64,000 nucleotides of DNA, taken from the NCBI RefSeq assembly GCF_000004195.4, contig NC_030678.2, positions 88,820,904 through 88,884,903 on the forward strand, given 5' to 3'. Within the stretch, counting starts at the first letter, position 1; the number at the start of each line of letters is the position of its first letter. Made by a program: the position numbers and the translations under genes. Source of the DNA: Xenopus tropicalis. Taxonomy: Eukaryota; Chordata; Amphibia; Anura; Pipidae. Under the pieces are notes generated by a model. That model saw nothing but the letters and a program-made list of their open reading frames with translations. It searched no databases and was not told where the DNA came from. Shown piece after piece: positions 57,246 to 64,000 of the stretch.

Positions 57246-58319
57246 GCAGAGGATCTGTCCACTGTAGACATGCCTGGTACACCACTGCAAAAATGGACAA
57301 ATAACATGCCATAAAACTCAGGCATGCCAATAACATAACAGCAGAAATGAGTACATGCTTGTACTGTACTTTTACATACAAATGCATTTAACCATATTGG
57401 TTTCTCACACATAGACTAATTAAACAGTGTTTTCCAGTGATCACATACGAAAATTGATAGAATGCTTTCTTGACTGTAGCACTGAAGCATTACTTAGACA
57501 TGGAGGTATGATTATTATTCTCAACATGAAAAGTAATAAAAAACATATTGTCTAAAGTTGTAATCGTTGGTCCAATACCTCTTTAATGGCCTGTCAATAT
57601 GCTCTGAAATGTCAGCCAGTGCATCACCTCTGCATTTATTTTCTTTCAGAATATTTACAGTTGCGCGTTTTATGGTTTGCCTAGCAGATATCTTTCACAC
57701 TGCGTAACAACAACATATGTTAATTACTCACCATTAGTATAGTGCAGCTGTTGAAGATTTTTCTTTGGAGACCACAAAATCCATATCTCTTAATCATGGT
57801 AGTGAATCTAATTAAAAAATAAACATATTTTATTCCTGCTGTGACGTCACATAAACAGTAATCTGTATTTGTGTTTTTTAATTCACCTCCAGTGCGATAA
57901 ACACCTTCTGTTCCTCAAAAATATTCAGCATCACTGTAAGAAAAACCCTTCGCAAGTCACATTTGTAGAACAGGCTTCACTGAGCTGCCTATTCTTCATA
58001 TTTATAAATAAAACTATTAAATTCTGCTTCTACACTATTCTAATGCCTTCTTGATCTGGTTTCAAGAGCCAGACTGACGTGTTAACCAAAAAATGGTCCT
58101 GTTGTGCCCAATTACTTTTACTGGTTCAGTGCTCTCTTTTGTTGTGAACAAAGCGCTCTGTGGTAGGAACATAACATTTTAGGCCACTTGAAAAACCTGA
58201 ATTTGAAATTAAATTAGATGTCTTTTATAAAATTGAATGTGGCCTCTCACTTTATCAGTGTGTATATATAATAAATTACATTTTTTTTCTTTTTTAAGTA
58301 AGTGGGCAACTGTAGTCCA
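57246..58319. other. No gene or recognised repeat
   Basis: No coding region. 57560-57720 is of higher complexity (CTCTTTAATGGCCTGTCAAT and following) and could be checked for conservation. Confidence 0.4.
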
Positions 58320-58640
58320 ATCGGATTTTTAGCACTTAAAGTCACAGAAAATAAAGCTGCAACTTTTCTGAGATTTACTATGTGACAAACCTGAGACAAT
58401 TCTGAATCTGAACATACTCCATCTAAAACTTGTCGAGATCATGTAGAAGTCAGTGGCAGATGTCCCATCCCTTTCCTGGAAGATCTTTCTTTTAGAGGTT
58501 TTCGGATTTTTGGCTCTGGCTTTTGTGCAACAATTCAGAAAAGTTGTGATTATAGTGCCACAAACCAGAAAAGACACCATTTTCAAGACTTTTATGCAGC
58601 TTTTTACTGCATGTAAATTTCCCTTTCAGTTCAGATTTTT
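58320..58640. mobile_element. Degraded MITE with AGATTTACTATGTGACA
   Basis: Contains TTCTGAGATTTACTATGTG and TCTAAAACTTGTCGAG, which I associate with a frog element carrying internal TTTTTCG-type repeats. Ends are lost; frames on both strands are not genes. Confidence 0.4.
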
Positions 58641-58789
58641 TTAATAAATTGCAGACATTTGTAGAAAGTTAATTATAGATGCAAGAGAATTCACCAATTA
58701 GTAATTTTGACTTCATGATATTACAATCTAATCAAACATCAGTGGAGGGCATATTGCATTTAGTTGTTCTGTGATTGAAAAACAGTGCT

Positions 58790-59120
58790 TAAATGAGAAG
58801 GAATGGTAAAAACTAAGTAAGCTTTATCAGAAAGGTCTATGTAAATACAGGCATAAGCACTTACAGTAATGCACTGAGTCCTCTTGTCTCCTTTTTTGTA
58901 AACATGTTCTTAGAGTATCTGATTACCTCTCTCAGAAAAGTCCTTCATTCCTGTGGCCAGAGTCTGTGCAGTTCTCTCCTCTCTCCTGCTCCCCCCTCTC
59001 ATAAGAATTCATAAAACTTCCCTCCCCCCACCCTTAGGAATGTGTAATCTGCGCTATAACGGCTATGCTGCAAGCAGGGAGCTATGAAGACCAAGCTAAA
59101 ATGGCAAACAAACGGAGAAA
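58790..59120. mobile_element. TTAA-type MITE fragment, relative of 21176-22031
   Basis: Shares CAGGCATAAGCACTTACAG-like, CTCTCCTGCTCCCCCCTC-like and CACCCTTAGGAATGTG blocks with the element at 21176. The right half is missing. Confidence 0.6.
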
Positions 59121-59792
59121 GTTTCTATGGCACTTTACAAAATTAGCAAACATTTCTTTGGAATTTTTTAAAAGAGTTCTGGTCTGTGCATATAACAAGC
59201 TTAAACTGGTGTGGAGGATTGCTGGTAACATGGCGTAAAATGGTTGCTGCAAGTCATTCTATGCATTTCTTCAGGGTGGTGCAGTGGCCCAGGGTGCAAT
59301 TATTCCATCCAAGCAAATTTCAGTAATTAAATATATTGCTGGGTTATTACGTTTTCTGGTAACCGTAAAGGGACACTAAACTGTACTGCAGTGCACAGCT
59401 CACCCACACTTTACTCATTTGTTGACAGACTGCAAATTACAGCACACATTAACATATTTTCATGGTTTTAGCAAACTTGGAGCTGGACTGGACTTAAAAT
59501 CTCAGCATTCTCATATGTTGACTTTTTTTTATCTATAATTAGAGGGCTCATGTATGTCCCAAGTACTTTCCCTGTAGGCAGTTACTTGTAAAACAACTTT
59601 CAGTGGTTACTTACATTAAAATGTGCTCTCCGCACTTCTGTTTACATTAAGAATGGAAGGCAGGAAGGACTAAATGACACCAAGCACAACTATAGGGAAG
59701 GAACACATTTTAATGCAAGTATCTTCCTAAGGGAAATCTAAAAAAAATAAATATTACCTATGTTTGTGCTGTTGCTCTAGTAAGAGCCACAG
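59121..59792. other. No gene or recognised repeat
   Basis: Nothing recognised before the CATACCTA target site at 59793-59800. Confidence 0.4.
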
Positions 59793-61160
59793 CATACCTA
59801 TAGGGATGTAGCGAACCTCAAAAAAAAAGTTCGCGAACCTGTTCGCGAACTTCCGCCGAAAATTGCGAATATTCGCGAACTTTGCGAACCCCATAGACTT
59901 CAATGGGAAGGCGAACTTTAAAAAATAGAAAAGCCATTTCTGCCCAGAAAACTGATTTTAAAGTTGTTTAAAGGGTGCCACGACCTGGACAGTGGCATGC
60001 AGGAGGGGGATCAAGGGCAAAAACCTCTGAAAAATTGACACACGCCGTTTTTCGAAATGATCGGTAATTTTGCGACTTTTTCGTATTTTTCGGCGCTTTC
60101 GTAAAGTTATCGTAAGTTTTGCAACTTTTTCGGAGCTTTCGTAACGTTATCGTAAGTTTTGCGACTGTTTCGGATCATTCATAACGTTATCGTAAGTTTT
60201 GCGACTTTTTCGTACCGTTATCGTAAGTTTTGCGATTTTTTCGGAGAATTCGTACCGTTATCGTAAGTTTTGCGATTTTTTCGGTGCCGGCGAACCCAAA
60301 TTGCGAACATCACGAAAAGTTCGCGAATTTGCGGACTTGCGAACACCCGATGTTCGCGCGAATTAGTTCGCCGGCGAACAGTTCGCTACATCTCTACATA
60401 CCTACTTCCGAAAATTGCGAATATTCGCGAACTTTGCGAACCCCATAGACTTCAATGGGAAGGCGAACTTTAAAAAATAGAAAAGCCATTTCTGCCCAGA
60501 AAACTGATTTTAAAGTTGTTTAAAGGGTGCCACGACCTGGACAGTGGCATGCAGGAGGGGGATCAAGGGCAAAAACCTCTGAAAAATTGACACACGCCGT
60601 TTTTCGAAATGATCGGTAATTTTGCGACTTTTTCGTATTTTTCGGCGCTTTCGTAAAGTTATCGTAAGTTTTGCAACTTTTTCGGAGCTTTCGTAACGTT
60701 ATCGTAAGTTTTGCGACTTTTTCGGAGCTTTCGTAACGTTATCGTAAGTTTTGCGACTTTTTCGGATCATTCGTACCGTTATCGTAAGTTTTGCGACTTT
60801 TTCGGATCATTCGTACCGTTATCGTAAGTTTTGCGACTTTTTCGGATCATTCGTAACGTTATCGTAAGTTTTGCGACTTTTTCGGATCATTCGTACCGTT
60901 ATCGTAAGTTTTGCGACTGTTTCGGATCATTCATAACGTTATCGTAAGTTTTGCGACTTTTTCGTACCGTTATCGTAAGTTTTGCGATTTTTTCGGAGAA
61001 TTCGTACCGTTATCGTAAGTTTTGCGATTTTTTCGGTGCCGGCGAACCCAAATTGCGAACATCACGAAAAGTTTGCGAATTTGCGGACTTGCGAACACCC
61101 GATGTTCGCGCGAATTAGTTCGCCGGCGAACAGTTCGCTACATCTCTACATACCTACTTC
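59793..61160. mobile_element. hAT-like MITE with a tandem partial duplication
   Basis: The element starts TAGGGATGTAGCGAAC at 59801 and its first copy ends GTTCGCTACATCTCTA at 60396. The 8-bp CATACCTA flanks it at 59793-59800 and 60397-60404, and again after the second copy at 61149-61156. The 8-bp duplication and the ends fit hAT. A second, 5'-lacking copy follows (60409-61148). Unit A (59857-60408) is 552 bp and unit B (60409-61160) is 752 bp, the extra 200 bp being five more 40-bp internal repeats. Outside the array I see one substitution between units. No transposase frame. Confidence 0.85.
60655..61040. repeat. 40-bp internal repeat array, about 10 units (5 in the first copy)
   Basis: Units of 40 bp carry GCGACTTTTTCGGATCATTC then GTACCGTTATCGTAAGTTTT with small variants. 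The matching array in unit A lies at about 60105-60290 with five units. Two units in each array are shortened to about 30 bp or altered at the same places, so the arrays are aligned at both ends and differ only in the middle. Confidence 0.9.
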
Positions 61161-61696
61161 ACTGATTCTTTAGATGTTGTTGATTTGTATCCAAGAGACG
61201 GGTTAATGTAACAGTCCGTTTGAAGTAATACTGACATATCAATTCTGTTCTTTAGGTAGCAGCAGCTGCAAAAAAGCCACATGCATTACAATAGTGCTGT
61301 CTGTCTTCTGTAGAACTGAGGGACAGAATTTTTCTGGCATAAGTGGTTGTGGGCCGATAATGGAAGCCAGTTTTGACCACTCCCTTTTTTAAACCACACC
61401 ACTTCAAACCACACCCATTTTATCACAAGTGCTTTTAAGTTTATACTCACACTAATGGGAGTAGCACAGCAATAACACAAATAGTTGGTGCTCACTGCAA
61501 AAATATTACCATCACTCATATATGGGAAAAAGTTTATTAATTCATAATAAGCCACACCCTTAAATCCATATGACTCCTCTCCCCCTGTGGGTTGCACAGC
61601 AACCCCAAGCACATAATAATTACACACCTTAGGGGCCCCCTAACAATTTCCAAATTCTAACGACCCCCAGAACAATCCCATGCTAGGTTCACCTCC
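61161..61696. other. No gene or recognised repeat
   Basis: Nothing recognised; a minus-strand frame at 61286-61627 has no motif. Confidence 0.4.
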
Positions 61697-61975
61697 CACA
61701 GGCAGCATAGGACAGGCAGAATATTGTAAACACAAGCAGCATAGGGCAGGCAGTGTATGACAAACACAGGCAGCATAGGGCAGGCAAAGAATGACACACA
61801 GGCAGGGTAGGGCAAGCAGAGTATGGTGCACACATGCAAGGCAAGGCAAGCTGAGTATGGCACACACAGGCAGCATAGGGCAGGCAGAGTATGGCACACA
61901 CAGGCAGTGTAGGGCAGGCAGAGTATGGCACACACAAGCAGAGTATGATACACACAGGCAGGGTAGAGCAGAGTA
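61697..61975. repeat. 34-bp minisatellite
   Basis: About eight degenerate units built from AGGCAGCATAGGGCAGGCAG and AGTATGGCACACAC, period about 34-36 bp. Overlapping minus-strand frames rich in Cys, Leu and Pro follow the repeat and are not genes. Confidence 0.9.
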
Positions 61976-62035
61976 GGGTAAGAGACAGGGAAACCTTTCA
62001 TGACTATGTAAGTAACTGATCAAAGATGAAAACAG

Positions 62036-62160
62036 TGAGGTATGGGCAGATGTGAACAATGCAGGGTATGTCATGTGTGAACAATGCAGGGTGTTTCAGA
62101 TGTGGACAATGTAGAGACTTACATGTGTGAATAATGCAGGGGCTTATGAGTCTGAACAAT
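62036..62160. repeat. About 25-bp minisatellite
   Basis: About five units containing GTGTGAACAATGCAGGG and variants, period about 25-26 bp, 60 bp beyond the 34-bp array. The two arrays together may be the internal repeats of one larger element. Confidence 0.8.
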
Positions 62161-62404
62161 GGGTGTGGGTAATACGGGGGGGCAGTTAATCTCAGTCGTG
62201 TGCTGACACTGCCATTAAAATTCACTGCAGTTTTCAAATGCTGCCTGGAGCTGCTTGGTTCCTTTTTGCTTTTTTGATTTTATGATATGCTGTTGGGGTG
62301 ATTCACAGACACCTGGAATCTGCAGCCGTATACTACTGATTACTTGTGCTGAACTATAACCCAAAAGATTTTTGGCAGTTAATTTTTCTTCAGGCATTGA
62401 TTTC

Positions 62405-62566
62405 AAAATAAATCGAAAAACGCGTCATTTTTTGACACGCCCGCCAATTTTTTTTTTATGTGCAGTGTTTTCCATGTTTCGCAAATTTTTCACCATTTCA
62501 CTAATCTTTTCAGAGTTTTGCACATTTTTCTGCTAAGTGCAATGGGACAGATTTGCTCATCACTAA
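62405..62566. mobile_element. hAT-like MITE fragment
   Basis: Ends GGGACAGATTTGCTCATCAC then TA; in the other direction this reads TAGTGATGAGCAAATCTGTC, a terminus style like TAGGGATG at 59801. T-runs and GTTTCGCAAATTTTTCACC fill the interior. The left end is unclear. Confidence 0.5.
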
Positions 62567-63465
62567 TGTTATCCTTTTCCTTCCAAATCACCAAATCTAA
62601 ATCTATTCTTGATGGCAATCATTAGTACTATTAGAAACATCTGAAAAGGAAGAACCCCAAAAAATGTATCTCCAGTACAATTCTTACATTAGTAAGTTAT
62701 TCCAGTAAATTGGAAACTTTTTAATCTCCTTAGTGGGTTTGATAAAAACAGTAAGGGCTATGTAGAACCAACATGTAGCTAAACATACATTTGGGTAGAC
62801 TTCAATATTTTGTAGCTTGGTTTATTGTTCTGTAATTGTAACACCAGTTGCAGGAACAAACATCGCAGATTCCCTGATCATTTGGGATTCAAGCTGGAGG
62901 ATTTTTAGTAGCCTGCCATTTTAGTTTTATAAAATGGAAATGTGGCTCTTCTAGTGCAGAAAGTGATATTGCGCTCTTAACCTGCTCTAATACCCAAAAG
63001 GTAAGCACAGGGCTGGTAAGGGGTAAGGGCGGATCAGGCCAGCTACCTCAGGCAGCAACAGCACCAGAAATGGCCCTGGGAGAAAAACAGAAAGAAAAGT
63101 TTTATTTAGCTATATTTATTGTAGAATACAACAGCACTAGAGTTCCCAACATGCTTTATCCTTTATAGGTATGTTGGGATCAGTGCCATTTCTGCTATGA
63201 AGCAAGTTGATAAATTTACCTCAGGTGACACATGCAGAAACAAACCCTTATACATTTTAAGAGCCAAATTTCCATTACTTTTAGCCTAGATTAAACTATT
63301 TTAATGTAGAAAGCATAACTGCACTTTCTACACTAGTGATTCTGCCCCCCATCATCCTAATCTAATTGCTGGATGTAAGTACAGGGGGATGCCTCAGGCT
63401 TACAACACCACAAGCTGGTATTTGTAATGTTCAAAAGTCAGGATGAGCAACAAGTTTAGATCCTC
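62567..63465. other. No gene; weak repeat text near 63000-63240
   Basis: A GGCGGATCAGGCCAGCTACC block near 63031 resembles frog repeat sequence. Nothing else recognised. Confidence 0.4.
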
Positions 63466-63670
63466 TTTAATGATGATGATGATCATCATTTATTTTTTAT
63501 AGCACCATCAAATTATGCAATGCCTTACATTAAATTATGACAAACAGGGATCTCAACTTTAACAAACTAGGCTTTAAAGAGTAAGAATACGGTTAGAGGG
63601 CCCTACACGCAAGAGCTTACAATGTAAAGGTGAAGAATGCCATGGGTTAGTAACTTGAAAGGAACAGGAG
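63466..63670. repeat. ATG-tailed dispersed repeat, third copy
   Basis: A (GAT)n run, then ATTTTTTATAGCACCATCAA, TGCAATGCCTTACA, and finally AAGAGCTTACAATGTAAAGG. Same plan as 2266 and 2776. Confidence 0.55.
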
Positions 63671-64000
63671 CCAGGGAGAAGGTACTGATGTCTCAGGATC
63701 TCTTTAAGGTCCCCCCACAAGACACAAAGACAGACACATGCCAGCAGAGGATAAAGATATAGTTCAGTGTTCATAAATGTTAGCTTGACATGCCTCCCTA
63801 ACAGATAAAAAGCATTGCTCGCCCAACTAGTGTGACAATGGGAATTACTGTAATACATTTTTCATCTTTTCATAACTCATGCATGAATATTAATGCTAAG
63901 TGGTTTATGCTAAGATGCCTGCTTTTTATTTGTTTCTGTATTAACATACAATGTATTTTGTACAATTGTACACTGTTTTGTATACATGTATTCTGTTTCA
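63671..64000. other. No gene or recognised repeat
   Basis: AT-rich end of the window; a minus-strand frame at 63574-63858 has no motif. Confidence 0.4.

Noticed and set aside
60070..61040. Regular 40-bp repeats, CRISPR-like at first sight
   Set aside because: There are no unique spacers between repeats; units are contiguous, inside a MITE, in a vertebrate genome.
61640..62074. Overlapping 88-144 residue minus-strand frames rich in Cys-Leu-Pro
   Set aside because: They are translations of the 34-bp minisatellite in several frames, with no start context or domain.

Overview
The window looks like vertebrate, very probably Xenopus, non-coding DNA. It is AT-rich and packed with transposable-element fragments of kinds I know from frog genomes: a chromodomain-bearing Ty3/gypsy (Metaviridae chromovirus, Sushi/Tf1-like) element, CR1-like and L1-like LINE pieces, and many short palindromic MITEs of TTAA-target (Kolobok/T2-like), Harbinger-like, hAT-like and TA-target types. 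I found no convincing host protein-coding exon, tRNA, rRNA or other structural RNA gene. The genus assignment rests on recognising repeat families from memory; I cannot separate X. tropicalis from X. laevis.

The best-defined unit is a complete LTR retrotransposon at 4435-9965, flanked by the 5-bp target duplication GTGTT. Both LTRs, a polypurine tract, gag, and a pol with protease, reverse transcriptase, RNase H, DD35E integrase, GPY motif and chromodomain can be read directly. Two control signals stand out. A GGGAAAC slippery heptamer lies in the gag-to-pol overlap, followed by a strong hairpin and possible pseudoknot. A primer-binding segment next to the 5' LTR is complementary not to a tRNA but to the predicted 5' end of the element's own RNA, 31 bp downstream of a TATA box, which is the layout of Tf1-type self-priming. 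The copy is defective: gag and integrase frames are broken, RNase H lacks a block, and the zinc knuckle lacks its histidine. Its LTRs are nevertheless almost identical.

Layout. 1-4.4 kb: a 73-bp tandem repeat, a foldback element set in TA repeats, and dispersed repeat tails. 4.4-10 kb: the chromovirus. 10-14.2 kb: CR1 pieces, a TTAA MITE inside CR1, and an L1 3' end carrying a perfect 42-bp-arm hairpin. 14.5-22 kb: MITEs, a 339-bp cruciform Harbinger-type element, a long-TIR element probably interrupted by a solo LTR, and a MITE nested in a MITE. 22-33.9 kb: mostly unassigned sequence with a long TA array. 33.97-35.42 kb: a 5'-truncated CR1 with an open reverse-transcriptase frame. 35-59 kb: mainly unassigned sequence with scattered MITEs, a perfect 79-bp-arm palindrome, a 48-bp minisatellite and an old antisense CR1. 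59.8-61.2 kb: an hAT-like MITE duplicated in tandem, in which a 40-bp internal repeat differs by exactly five units. 61.7-62.2 kb: two minisatellites.

The genes here do not form a host pathway. The only functional logic is that of the mobile elements: gag/pol expression, priming and integration for the chromovirus, and target-primed insertion for the LINEs. Several unassigned stretches are of high complexity and could be conserved regulatory DNA; this is a guess that only cross-species alignment can test.
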